This document shows, piece by piece, positions 19,158 to 27,340 of a stretch of 52,529 bases of DNA (the stretch's first letter is position 1; every line of letters begins with the position of its first letter). This DNA is from an uncultured Rikenellaceae bacterium (lineage in GTDB: Bacteria; Bacteroidota; Bacteroidia; Bacteroidales; Rikenellaceae): assembly GCA_947040435.1 (NCBI GenBank), contig CAMRBL010000006.1:1-52529 (forward strand), written 5' to 3'. The notes below the pieces were generated by a model that was not told the origin of the DNA, did no database searches, and worked only from the letters and a program-made list of their open reading frames with translations. The position numbers and the translations under genes are program-made.

Positions 19158-20060
19158 CTATATTTTCGCTGCTGCTCTAAGTTTTGCACTTCGAGAGCGA
19201 CTATTTACTACCAACTCCTGCTCATCTGCAATAAGAGCCTTTCGTGTTACTAATTCAAATGGAGAGATTACCTTTCCAAAAAAATCCTTCTCTAATTTAC
19301 CCTCAAAATTACCACTCTTCATGAAGTTTTTGACCAATCTATCTTCCAATGAGTGATAAGACATAACTACCAGTCGCCCCTCAGGCTTCAACACTGAAAC
19401 ACTCTGATCTAAAGCCATCTTTAATGCCTCCATCTCCCTGTTTACTTCAATCCTTAGTGCTTGAAATAACTTCGATAGAAATTTATTCGCATCCTTCTTT
19501 GGAGTACATGGCTCTACAGCTTCAACAAGTTGGAATATAGTCTCAATTGCACTATTATTACGATACCTCTCGATACAGTTCGCAACTTTATATGGAGTAG
19601 AAATCTCGCCCCAATCACGTAGTATTTGAGTCAATTGCTCATTGGTGTATGAATTTACCAACTTCGCAGCCGTTAGACCTCCTCGCTGGTTCATACGCAT
19701 ATCCAAAGGAGCATCGAAACGAAACGAAAACCCTCTCTCTTCTGTATCAAAATGGTGTGACGACACTCCAAGGTCAGCCAAAATACCATCCACTTGGGTA
19801 ATACCCCTAAAACGAAGTGCTCCCCTCAAAAATCTGAAATTACTCTCTACAAAAGTAAACCGGGGGTCATCAATAATATTATTCTTTGCATCTCGGTCCT
19901 GATCAAACGAAAAAAGACGCCCATTAGCTCCCAACAATGAAAGGATTTTCTTTGAGTGTCCACCACCTCCAAAGGTCAAATCAACATAGACCCCATTGGG
20001 ATCTATATGCATGAGTTCCATGCACTTATCTGGCATCACTGGTATATGATAATCTGTCAT
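19158..20060 (-). CDS. rsmH: 16S rRNA m4C1402 methyltransferase RsmH (MraW)
   Basis: Methylates N4 of C1402 in 16S rRNA using S-adenosylmethionine. It begins HIPVMPDKCMELM, then has the SAM-binding motif DLTFGGGGHSKKIL, ILADLGVSSHHFD and RGFSFRFDAPLDMRM, and MSYHSLEDRLVKNFM near the C-terminus, all characteristic of MraW. The length of 300 residues is normal. It is the first gene of the dcw operon. mraZ, which usually precedes it in bacteria, is missing. A promoter with both -33 and -7 boxes lies 26-56 nt upstream of its ATG. Confidence 0.97.
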   Translation of the reverse strand: MTDYHIPVMPDKCMELMHIDPNGVYVDLTFGGGGHSKKILSLLGANGRLFSFDQDRDAKNNIIDDPRFTFVESNFRFLRGALRFRGITQVDGILADLGVSSHHFDTEERGFSFRFDAPLDMRMNQRGGLTAAKLVNSYTNEQLTQILRDWGEISTPYKVANCIERYRNNSAIETIFQLVEAVEPCTPKKDANKFLSKLFQALRIEVNREMEALKMALDQSVSVLKPEGRLVVMSYHSLEDRLVKNFMKSGNFEGKLEKDFFGKVISPFELVTRKALIADEQELVVNSRSRSAKLRAAAKI

Positions 20061-20085
20061 AGTTTTATTTATATATAATTCCTTG

Positions 20086-20116
20086 TAAAGGTAACGTATT
20101 TAAATTTTTATTCAAA
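20086..20116 (-). promoter_or_regulatory. dcw operon promoter (TTTG-N19-TACCTTTA)
   Basis: Read on the minus strand: -33 element TTTG at 20116-20113, a spacer of 19 nt, and -7 element TACCTTTA at 20093-20086, close to the Bacteroidota consensus TTTG-N19-21-TAnnTTTG. The -7 box ends 25 nt before the rsmH ATG. It is the best-formed promoter in the window. Confidence 0.65.
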
Positions 20117-20339
20117 ATCATTTCAAAATTTAACACTATATATCGTGGAAAACATTCAACTCAAAGATAATAATTTATGGCGCAAAAGCTGTAATAATTG
20201 ATCATCTTGTGGCCTATAACAGGATAGACAATGTGTCGAACAGATGCAAAAAAAAATAAAGTTTACAATATTTCTTTGAAAACCTCACTTTCTTAACTTA
20301 ACTTTGTCAAATAATTTAAAAATATCAACCAGTTTATTT

Positions 20340-20347
20340 TATATTTG
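20340..20347 (+). promoter_or_regulatory. Putative -7 box (TATATTTG) for the glsA-like gene
   Basis: Exact TAnnTTTG match 15 nt upstream of the ATG at 20363, giving a very short leader. No convincing TTTG lies 19-21 nt upstream. Confidence 0.5.
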
Positions 20348-20362
20348 CAAAAAAATAAATAG

Positions 20363-21163
20363 ATGAAAGTAAACATACAAAAGATTATTGAAAGCAAAAG
20401 CCCTAAACTTGCTAAATACATTCCTAAATTTGCAATCAAATATCTCAGAAAGATAATTCACGAGGACGAAGTAAATTCATACTTAAATGAGTTTAAGTCA
20501 TTGTCATCTATAGATTTTGCAAGAGCTACGCTAAAGAGAATGAATATATCTTATACCTCTGACGGACTAGATAAAATAGATCCTGAAGGGAGATACATAT
20601 TCGCATCAAATCACCCTTTTGGAGGGCTAGATGGCATGATGATAGCTGATATTATAGAGAGTAAATTTGGAGATGCAAAGCTTATTGTCAATGACATATT
20701 GATGAACTTAACTCCACTCACAGATATTTTTGTCCCAATTAATAAGCACGGGAAACAGAGCTCCGAAAACACACAAAATTACAATAGTACATTCAACTCA
20801 AATGTACCAATAATTACATTTCCAGCTGGATTGTGCTCTAGGCGGATAGACGGAGAGGTAACAGATAGCGAATGGAAACCAAGCTTCATAAAGAAAGCAA
20901 TACAGTCACAACGTGATATTGTCCCAGTATACTTTGAGGGCAAATTATCCAACTTCTTCTACAACCTATGCACAATTAGAAGTAAGTGTGGCGTAAAAGC
21001 AAATATAGAGATGTTGTATCTTGTCGATGAAATGTTCAAACAGAGCGGAGGATCATTTACAATTAAAATTGGAGAACCAATCTCTTGGAAAGAGTTGCAA
21101 AATGGAGAATCTCACAGAAAATGGGCTGAAAAAATAAAAAAAAGAGCTTCATTGTTAAAATAA
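20363..21163 (+). CDS. glsA: GlsA-like O-acyltransferase (PlsC family)
   Basis: A 266-residue acyltransferase of the lysophosphatidate/ornithine-lipid OlsA group. NHPFGGLDG at 83-91 is the catalytic His-Asp motif with the five-residue spacing usual in this subgroup. FPAGLCSRR near 153 is the substrate-binding motif, and IVPVYFEGKLSNFFYNL follows. The next gene is an OlsB-like N-acyltransferase. In Bacteroides the same pair (GlsA, GlsB) makes glycine lipids: GlsB N-acylates glycine and GlsA then adds a second acyl chain. The pairing supports that role here, but an ornithine or other amino-acid head group cannot be excluded from sequence. No signal peptide is seen; a peripheral inner-membrane location is likely. 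Confidence 0.8.
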   Translation: MKVNIQKIIESKSPKLAKYIPKFAIKYLRKIIHEDEVNSYLNEFKSLSSIDFARATLKRMNISYTSDGLDKIDPEGRYIFASNHPFGGLDGMMIADIIESKFGDAKLIVNDILMNLTPLTDIFVPINKHGKQSSENTQNYNSTFNSNVPIITFPAGLCSRRIDGEVTDSEWKPSFIKKAIQSQRDIVPVYFEGKLSNFFYNLCTIRSKCGVKANIEMLYLVDEMFKQSGGSFTIKIGEPISWKELQNGESHRKWAEKIKKRASLLK

Positions 21164-21209
21164 TTAAATTTTTGCAATACAATAAACATAACTCTAAACA
21201 TGTTTTAGC

Positions 21210-21217
21210 TATATTTG
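21210..21217 (+). promoter_or_regulatory. Putative -7 box (TATATTTG) for the glsB-like gene
   Basis: Exact TAnnTTTG match in the 125-bp gap between the two acyltransferase genes, predicting a leader of about 65 nt. It suggests the second gene can be transcribed on its own. Confidence 0.5.
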
Positions 21218-21288
21218 CACCCTAATATGTAGAGTGATAAAATCAATTAAACGACCTAAATAACAAACTGATTCTAAGATAAAAAACT

Positions 21289-22194
21289 ATGACGCCCATT
21301 ATAGAACCTATTGCAAGAGCGATAATCGAGTCGGAACTTTCCCCTAAACGACTACTAAGAGAGACAAATAATGCTGGAAATCAAATATACGTACTAAATG
21401 CAATAGAGTGTCCTAATACCATGCAGGAGATAGGACGTTTGAGAGAGTGGTCATTTAGAGAGTCTGGTGGAGGCACTGGAATGGAAGTAGATATAGATGA
21501 TGCAGACAGAAACCCTAATGGATATACGCAGCTGATTGTATGGGACCCAAGCAAAAAAGAGATTATAGGTGGATACAGATATATAATATCTAGAAAAACT
21601 GACACTAAATATATATCAACAGAGAACTATTTCCAATTTAGCGATAAATTCAAAAAAGAGTACCTGCCATACACGATTGAACTCGGTAGATCATTCGTTC
21701 AACCAAAATACCAAGGTACGAGAGAGAACCCGAAAGGCATATATGCAATGGACAATCTGTGGGATGGACTGGGGGCACTCATGGTACAAAACCCAGATAT
21801 AAAATACTTCTTAGGGAAAGTTACAATGTACGGAGATTACAACAAAGAGGCCAGAAACTTGTTAATATACTTCCTTGATAAATATTTTGCAGATAAAGAG
21901 AACCTTTTAACTCCAAAATATCCTATTGAGATAGAGATGGATAGAGCGAAGATGGCTGAACTAATGTGTAATAACGAATACACTGAAGACTATAAAATAC
22001 TAAATAAAATGATTCGATCTCTAAATGAGAATGTGCCTCCTCTTATCAATTCATACATGAGCCTTTCGCCATCTATGAAGGTATTTGGAACTGTTTGCAA
22101 TCCCGATTTTGGAAATGTCGAAGAGACTGGTATATTAATTACAATTAAAGATGTTTACCCGCATAAAATAGAGAGACATACAAAAATAATGTAG
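21289..22194 (+). CDS. glsB: GlsB-like N-acyltransferase (OlsB/GNAT family)
   Basis: A 301-residue protein of the OlsB/'hemolysin' GNAT-like group that N-acylates an amino acid from acyl-ACP. Recognisable pieces are a substrate region beginning RLREWSFRESGGGTG, the core strand IVWDPSKKEIIGGYRY, ELGRSFVQPKYQG (pyrophosphate-loop region) and LWDGLGALMVQNPDIKYFLG. In Bacteroides the homologue GlsB makes N-acyl glycine, which GlsA converts to glycine lipid. It follows the O-acyltransferase in the same direction and is closed by a perfect terminator palindrome. The amino-acid substrate is inferred from this relationship. Confidence 0.8.
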   Translation: MTPIIEPIARAIIESELSPKRLLRETNNAGNQIYVLNAIECPNTMQEIGRLREWSFRESGGGTGMEVDIDDADRNPNGYTQLIVWDPSKKEIIGGYRYIISRKTDTKYISTENYFQFSDKFKKEYLPYTIELGRSFVQPKYQGTRENPKGIYAMDNLWDGLGALMVQNPDIKYFLGKVTMYGDYNKEARNLLIYFLDKYFADKENLLTPKYPIEIEMDRAKMAELMCNNEYTEDYKILNKMIRSLNENVPPLINSYMSLSPSMKVFGTVCNPDFGNVEETGILITIKDVYPHKIERHTKIM

Positions 22195-22220
22195 TAATTA
22201 TTACAACTACTCATGCATAT

Positions 22221-22266
22221 AAAAATAGGCTATCTTAAAGTTTAAACTTTAAGATAGCCTATTTTT
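22221..22266. terminator. Bidirectional terminator, perfect 46-nt palindrome
   Basis: Two 23-nt arms (22221-22243 and 22244-22266) are exact reverse complements, with A-runs on the left and T-runs on the right, so both strands give a stem followed by U's. It separates the convergent glsB-like and ssb genes. Confidence 0.9.
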
Positions 22267-22289
22267 ATTTTATAGCGCATTTCCCTCTC

Positions 22290-22769
22290 CTAGAATGGCA
22301 AATCATCTGGCTCATCATTCAGTATAACTGGCGCTGCAACGGGTGCAGGTGTAGGATTTGGTCTAGGTGCTTGATATGTCTCACCACTACTTACCGAATT
22401 TGTTTGAGGCGCGGAGCTCTGCTGTGGTGGAACACCACCCTCTCGACGACCTAACATCTTCATATCATTAGCTACAATCTCAATTGCACTCCTCTTTGCT
22501 CCACTCTCATCACTCCACTCTCTAGAACGAATGTTACCCTCAATATATAGTTGGCTCCCTTTTCTAACGTACTTATCTGCAACATCTGCTAAGTTACGCC
22601 ACAACGTTACGGTATGCCACTCTGTATGCTCCTTAGTCTCTTGCGTTGTACGGTTATAAATTCGCTCCGTAGTTGCAAGTCGGATTCTAGCTACTTTAAT
22701 TCCACTTTCAAGTGTTCTGATCTCTGGCTCGGCACCAACGTTACCAACCAAAATTACCTTATTTACCAT
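22290..22769 (-). CDS. ssb: Single-stranded DNA-binding protein
   Basis: Binds and protects single-stranded DNA during replication, recombination and repair. Residues 1-105 are the OB fold (VILVGNVGAEPEIRTLESG, TEWHTVTLWRNLADVADKYV, KGSQLYIEGNIRSREW). A Pro/Gln/Ser-rich disordered linker follows, then the acidic tip EPDDLPF that recruits partner proteins. At 159 residues it is typical. Its start overlaps the stop codon of the phosphorylase gene by one base, so it is translated from that operon's mRNA. Confidence 0.96.
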   Translation of the reverse strand: MVNKVILVGNVGAEPEIRTLESGIKVARIRLATTERIYNRTTQETKEHTEWHTVTLWRNLADVADKYVRKGSQLYIEGNIRSREWSDESGAKRSAIEIVANDMKMLGRREGGVPPQQSSAPQTNSVSSGETYQAPRPNPTPAPVAAPVILNDEPDDLPF

Positions 22770-23578
22770 TATATATTTTTTAAAATTTCAATAAATAGAT
22801 GTGTCATTCTCTTTGCTGCTTTTGCTCCCTCTATCTGAACACTCTCATGGGTAGCTTCAACGCCTGATAGACCCTCATCTGTAATGACAGACATTGCAAA
22901 AACTGGAAGTAGCATATGTCGAGCAGTAATAACCTCCGGTGTCGTAGACATACCCACAGAGTCTCCTCCAATAGCACTAAAGTAACGATACTCCTTTTGT
23001 GTCTCAAAGGTAGGGCCTGTTACCCCAACATAGCAACCATACTGTAATTTTAAACTATCTCGTGATGCTATTTCTCTAGCCTTCTCAATTAGAGACAAAT
23101 CATAGACATTACTCATGTCGGGAAAACGTACTCCCAACTCGTCAATATTTGCTCCAATTAATGGATTTGGAATCAAATTTATATGATCCGTAATAACCAT
23201 AAGGTCTCCAACTTTGAAATTAGGGTTAATCCCTCCACTTGCATTAGAGACAAAGAGTCGCTTAATTCCTAACAACTTCATTACTCTAACAGGAAATACT
23301 ACCTGCTGCGCTGTATAACCCTCATAGTAATGGAAACGACCCTGCATTACTACAACTCGCTTTCCTCCTAACAATCCGAAAATTAACGCACCCTTATGTC
23401 CTTCGACAGTAGAGATCGGAAAGTTCGGAATATCTTTATAATCTATTGTATGTAAAATATCTATTTCACTGACTAAACCGCCCAAACCAGTTCCTAATAT
23501 AATCCCAACTTCAGGGGTAAAGTCAAATAGCTCCTTAATGATTAAGGCTGTATTTTGAATTTTCTCGAACATCTTCAT
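22769..23578 (-). CDS. punA: Purine nucleoside phosphorylase (trimeric, PunA/PNP type)
   Basis: Cleaves purine nucleosides with phosphate to free base and ribose-1-phosphate for salvage. The trimeric PNP family pattern is clear: ILGTGLGGL, QGRFHYYEGY (phosphate/nucleoside site), SNASGGINPNFKVGDLM, GVTGPTFETQKEY and the base-binding region DSVGMSTTPEVI, then VITDEGL. It has 269 residues. Two in-frame ATGs exist (23578 and 23572); the second gives the family-like start MFEKIQ. The gene overlaps the end of lpxK by 44 nt, and ssb overlaps its own stop codon. Confidence 0.95.
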   Translation of the reverse strand: MKMFEKIQNTALIIKELFDFTPEVGIILGTGLGGLVSEIDILHTIDYKDIPNFPISTVEGHKGALIFGLLGGKRVVVMQGRFHYYEGYTAQQVVFPVRVMKLLGIKRLFVSNASGGINPNFKVGDLMVITDHINLIPNPLIGANIDELGVRFPDMSNVYDLSLIEKAREIASRDSLKLQYGCYVGVTGPTFETQKEYRYFSAIGGDSVGMSTTPEVITARHMLLPVFAMSVITDEGLSGVEATHESVQIEGAKAAKRMTHLFIEILKNI

Positions 23579-24599
23579 CTAGTTTATTAAAAAAATACTC
23601 TTCTTCACAATTGAGGAACTCTAGTTCAATCGGTAAATAATACAACCTATTTATTAGCTCCTCTGGTATATTCTTACGATTCATTAATTTCACATAATCC
23701 TTCTCTGTTACCAATACAACAGTATCGGGAGAGTGAGTAGAGAGCACTGAAGTTAACTTAGTTAAATCACTCTTTCTATATGCATAGTGATCGGGATAGA
23801 TCAAATGGTCCTTTACAGTGTAACGCTTTGCAACCTCAACCTCGAATGAGGTAGGATTACCAACTCCTGACATAAGAACAACTCCACAACCGACAGGCAC
23901 AGGTAATAGATCTACATCTTCAAAGATTGCTTTGGGGAATCCGCTCTTGATTTTAGTAAAGAAAAGTCGCTGATATGGATACAGAGCCAAGCTCATATTA
24001 ACAATTCGCATATCTATCGCAGTAATACCTTCGGTACACTTATTTACAACGACGAAACTTGCTCGATTCATCTGAGATAAATTATCTCGTAAACGACCCC
24101 ATGGTAGCATATGATCTCTATATATAGGTCTCGTATAGTCAATTAAAACTAGTGACGTCCACGGCTCAACATATCTATGTTGAAATGCGTCATCTAAAAT
24201 TATCAAATTCAACTCTGGATGATCTCGCCTCATACGAATAATACCCTCTCGTCTATTTGCACATACTGAGACTACGATGCCAGGAAACTTTAATTTCATC
24301 TGCTTAGGCTCATCTCCTGTGTTCAGAAAAGAACTACTCTCCTCAACCTCAAAATACCCTCGTGTACGTCGCTTATACCCTCGAGACAAGACTCCAACCT
24401 TATACTCTTTACTCAAATGGCGAATCAATGCCTCTGCCATAGGAGTCTTCCCTGTACCACCTACGGTTATATTACCAATGCATACAATAGGTATATCATA
24501 CTCTACTGAGGGCAAAAAACCCAAATCAAACATTTTATGTCTGATGAAAATAATAAAAGAATATAACCACGCCAGTGGTGCTAAGAGAAACTTAAACAT
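23535..24599 (-). CDS. lpxK: Tetraacyldisaccharide 4'-kinase LpxK
   Basis: Phosphorylates the 4' position of the lipid A disaccharide precursor with ATP at the inner membrane. The N-terminus has a hydrophobic membrane-associating helix (LLAPLAWLYSFIIFIR). The P-loop VGGTGKTP is at 46-53. LSRGYKRRTRGY, GDEPKQMKLKFPGI and LDDAFQHRYVEP (catalytic Asp-Asp-x-x-Gln-His) are all family hallmarks. The length of 354 residues is normal. It is the first gene of a leftward set with the phosphorylase and ssb, and shows that the cell makes lipid A. Confidence 0.96.
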   Translation of the reverse strand: MFKFLLAPLAWLYSFIIFIRHKMFDLGFLPSVEYDIPIVCIGNITVGGTGKTPMAEALIRHLSKEYKVGVLSRGYKRRTRGYFEVEESSSFLNTGDEPKQMKLKFPGIVVSVCANRREGIIRMRRDHPELNLIILDDAFQHRYVEPWTSLVLIDYTRPIYRDHMLPWGRLRDNLSQMNRASFVVVNKCTEGITAIDMRIVNMSLALYPYQRLFFTKIKSGFPKAIFEDVDLLPVPVGCGVVLMSGVGNPTSFEVEVAKRYTVKDHLIYPDHYAYRKSDLTKLTSVLSTHSPDTVVLVTEKDYVKLMNRKNIPEELINRLYYLPIELEFLNCEEEYFFNKLDEDVRENSKYSLNH

Positions 24600-24633
24600 A
24601 AGTCAAATAAGTCAATTTTCAGTGTATAGATTT

Positions 24634-24641
24634 CAAATATA
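24634..24641 (-). promoter_or_regulatory. Putative -7 box (TATATTTG) for lpxK
   Basis: On the minus strand TATATTTG lies 34 nt upstream of the lpxK ATG, in the only non-coding gap (133 bp) before the gene. No clear -33 box is seen. Confidence 0.45.
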
Positions 24642-24732
24642 CTTTATTTATTTTAATTTACATCTATTTTTGTTCAAAATAAAATTAATAAAAATAAATA
24701 GACAGCAATTTTATTTAATTACAAGGAGGGGA

Positions 24733-25215
24733 TTAATCGACCTTTCTAAAAGTAAAATATTTTTGCATTACATAGCTATACACAACAGAGATACAAGAAG
24801 TTATAATATAGGAAGGTGTAGGATATATACCAACGTATTCAACGAAAAATTTTAACCCTAGGTTGCTTAGTATCATAACACCTAAGACACTTATAAAGTA
24901 CCGTACTAACTGTGTTCTTGTGCGCAGCTTTGATTCGGCAAAAGCAATATGCTTATTCAACCAAAATCCTGTATAGAAAATAATAGGTACGACAATCCAA
25001 TATGTACTATCATGTGCAGACATAGATACCGAACCTATATGAATAGCTTGTTCTTGAATAATGAAATTATATATGATACCGTATAAAACCCAGTTGAAAA
25101 ACATATTGCCACCTCCACATGCTGCATACAGAAAGGTTTGATGTGGGATAATCTTCCGTAATGGACGTACATAAAACCTATTGATTATGTTCGTTATCTT
25201 CTCTGCTAAAGTCAT
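24733..25215 (-). CDS. GtrA-like membrane protein
   Basis: A 160-residue protein with four hydrophobic segments (around 27-50, 70-90, 105-125 and 130-150), matching the GtrA/DPMS family. Members are thought to help move or present polyprenyl-linked sugars for glycan or teichoic-acid decoration. The family features here are FLYAACGGGNMFFNWVLYG near the start, FYTGFWLNKHIAFAES between spans 2 and 3, and a basic C-terminal end YVMQKYFTFRK. Its start overlaps the uvrB stop codon, so it is translationally linked to a DNA repair gene with which it has no obvious functional tie. The exact substrate is unknown. Confidence 0.82.
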   Translation of the reverse strand: MTLAEKITNIINRFYVRPLRKIIPHQTFLYAACGGGNMFFNWVLYGIIYNFIIQEQAIHIGSVSMSAHDSTYWIVVPIIFYTGFWLNKHIAFAESKLRTRTQLVRYFISVLGVMILSNLGLKFFVEYVGIYPTPSYIITSCISVVYSYVMQKYFTFRKVD

Positions 25216-27281
25216 TATTTAGAATCCTCAATCTCTGTTACTAACTCTTGATAACTACCCTTATTTGAACCAGACTGCTTTGCTTGTAATGAGTACATTA
25301 TATCTCTATACTTAGCTGCATTGATAAAATCTAAATCCTTTGCCGCACTCTCCATTGCACTCTTTGCCTTTTGAATTAATTCAAATATATCTTCCGTAGT
25401 TGTGTACTCTCCCGCAAAATCCGCAGCCATTAAAGGCTGGATATTATTTGTTGGATAACTTACATACCCATCTGTAGAGAGTACTGCTGTCCCCGGAATC
25501 GTTGTCTTACCACTCTTATGTGCTCGTGTAGGAAGAGCCTGATGCTCCATATTGTATAAAATCTGCTTCTCTCGTCGCCTATTACTCTCGGTCATAGCTT
25601 GATGCATAGATCTAGTGCGCTTCTCGGCATACAGTATTACATTACCATTCGCATGTCTTGCTGCTCGACCCGCAGTCTGTGTAAGTGAGCGCTCACTTCG
25701 TAAAAAACCCTCCTTATCGGCATCCATTATGGCAACTAATGAGACTTCAGGAAGGTCTAAACCCTCCCTCAACAGATTCACGCCAATCAAAACATCAAAT
25801 AATCCGCCTCGTAACTCATCAAGAATCTTTACTCGCTCCAGCGTATCTATATCTGAGTGAATATATCTATTGCGAACACCATTACGATCAAAATACTTCG
25901 ACAACTCCTCTGCCATACGTTTCGTAAGAGTTGTTATCAAAATCTTCTCATCTATAGCTATCCTCGCACTTATCTCCTCTGTTAGATCATCAATCTGATT
26001 ATCTGTAATCTTAATCTTCAATGGCGGATCAATAAGTCCCGTAGGACGAATCAACTGCTCTACGATAGCACCCTCGCTCTTTATTATCTCATAGTCCGCA
26101 GGAGTAGCACTAACATAAATGGCTGTATCTAAGAGACCCTCAAACTCCTCAAACTTTAATGGTCTATTATCTATTGCAGCAGGCAAACGAAACCCATACT
26201 CAACTAGATTGATCTTTCTAGCGCGGTCTCCTCCATACATTGCTCTAATCTGAGGAATCGTAACATGGCTCTCATCAATTACCATCAAGTAATCTTTAGG
26301 AAAGTAGTCTAGCAAACAAAATGGTCTCGTCCCTGGCTCTCTTCCATCAAAATACCTAGAGTAGTTCTCAATACCCGAACAGTAACCCATCTCCTTAATC
26401 ATCTCCAAATCGTACTCAACTCTCTGCTTGATACGCTGCGCTTCGGCATACCGTCCCATCTCCTCGAAGAATTTAATCTGACGACCAAGGTCAATCTGAA
26501 TATCAGCTACCGCACTATTTATTCGCTCTTTTGTTGTTACGAAAAGATTTGCGGGGAATATCGTAACTCTATCTAGCAACGCAATACGCTGACCTGTATT
26601 TGAGTCAATATGTACAATTAGCTCAATTTCATCATCATAGAACATAATTCTATATGATAGGTTGCCATAAGCTTGGCATATATCAACGGTATCTCCATTA
26701 ACTCTAAAACTCCCTGGTGTGAGTTCTCTCTCTGTTCTTGTATAAAGAGCCTCAACCAATGAATATAAGAACTTCTTTCGACTAATAATATCTCCTTTTA
26801 CTAACTCTACGGAAGTAGCCTTAAAGTCTAAGGGATTTCCAATACCATAGAGACACGATACACTAGAGACAACAATAATATCATCTCCTCCTGTGAGCAG
26901 TGACGACGTAGCACTAAGACGCATCTTCTCTATATCTTCATTTATAGATAGATCCTTCTCAATGTAACGCCCCGATGCAGGAAGATATGCCTCTGGCTGA
27001 TAATAATCATAGTAAGAGACGTAATACTCTACCCTATTCTCTGGAAAAAAATTCTTAAACTCTCCATATAACTGCGCCGCCAACGTCTTATTGTGACTTA
27101 ACACAAGTGTAGGCACATTTAACTCCGCAATAACATTCGCAATAGTAAATGTCTTTCCACTTCCAGTTACTCCCAGTAAAGTGTTATGTTTACTGTGACC
27201 TTCAATAGCGGAAACTAATTGCGAAATTGCTTCTGGCTGATCGCCCGTAGGCTTATATTCTGATTTCAATTTAAAATCCAT
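25215..27281 (-). CDS. uvrB: Excinuclease ABC subunit B
   Basis: The damage-verifying helicase-like subunit of nucleotide excision repair, acting between UvrA and UvrC. Walker A GVTGSGKT is at 37-44. The damage-probing beta-hairpin segment YYDYYQPEAY follows. DESHVTIPQIRAMY is the helicase motif II region, and TLTKRMAEEL and NLLREGLDLPEVSLV the helicase C-domain motifs, with QTAGRAARH near 540. The C-terminal UVR motif (AAKDLDFINAAKYRD) binds UvrC. At 688 residues it is full length. A TAACTTTG box only 4 nt upstream of the ATG predicts a nearly leaderless mRNA. Confidence 0.97.
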   Translation of the reverse strand: MDFKLKSEYKPTGDQPEAISQLVSAIEGHSKHNTLLGVTGSGKTFTIANVIAELNVPTLVLSHNKTLAAQLYGEFKNFFPENRVEYYVSYYDYYQPEAYLPASGRYIEKDLSINEDIEKMRLSATSSLLTGGDDIIVVSSVSCLYGIGNPLDFKATSVELVKGDIISRKKFLYSLVEALYTRTERELTPGSFRVNGDTVDICQAYGNLSYRIMFYDDEIELIVHIDSNTGQRIALLDRVTIFPANLFVTTKERINSAVADIQIDLGRQIKFFEEMGRYAEAQRIKQRVEYDLEMIKEMGYCSGIENYSRYFDGREPGTRPFCLLDYFPKDYLMVIDESHVTIPQIRAMYGGDRARKINLVEYGFRLPAAIDNRPLKFEEFEGLLDTAIYVSATPADYEIIKSEGAIVEQLIRPTGLIDPPLKIKITDNQIDDLTEEISARIAIDEKILITTLTKRMAEELSKYFDRNGVRNRYIHSDIDTLERVKILDELRGGLFDVLIGVNLLREGLDLPEVSLVAIMDADKEGFLRSERSLTQTAGRAARHANGNVILYAEKRTRSMHQAMTESNRRREKQILYNMEHQALPTRAHKSGKTTIPGTAVLSTDGYVSYPTNNIQPLMAADFAGEYTTTEDIFELIQKAKSAMESAAKDLDFINAAKYRDIMYSLQAKQSGSNKGSYQELVTEIEDSK

Positions 27282-27285
27282 ACCA

Positions 27286-27293
27286 CAAAGTTA
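27286..27293 (-). promoter_or_regulatory. Putative -7 box (TAACTTTG) for uvrB
   Basis: On the minus strand TAACTTTG matches TAnnTTTG and ends 4 nt before the uvrB start codon, so transcription would begin at or next to the ATG. It overlaps the upstream part of the divergent dnaG promoter. Confidence 0.45.
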
Positions 27294-27322
27294 TGAAAAG
27301 TTTTTGATATTAGTTACCTTCG
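27291..27322 (+). promoter_or_regulatory. Putative dnaG promoter (TTATG-N19-TACCTTCG)
   Basis: TACCTTCG (27315-27322) differs by one base from TAnnTTTG, and TTATG lies 19 nt upstream (27291-27295). The same arrangement occurs before smpB. It is embedded in the 59-bp divergent gap with the uvrB promoter. Confidence 0.4.
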
Positions 27323-27340
27323 CACAAAAGTAAGAGATGT

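Larger units (their letters stand above)
20061..20362. other. Divergent intergenic region without mraZ
   Basis: About 300 bp of AT-rich sequence between the divergent rsmH and acyltransferase genes. It holds the dcw promoter on the minus strand and a TATATTTG box for the rightward gene. No open frame resembling MraZ (about 150 residues) can fit, and no tRNA or repeat is seen in the middle (20120-20335). Confidence 0.7.

Noticed and set aside
18686-19189. Longer FtsL from a GTG at 19189
   Set aside because: It would overlap rsmH by 32 nt, and the ATG at 19144 lies just after the rsmH stop codon. The longer form is not excluded.
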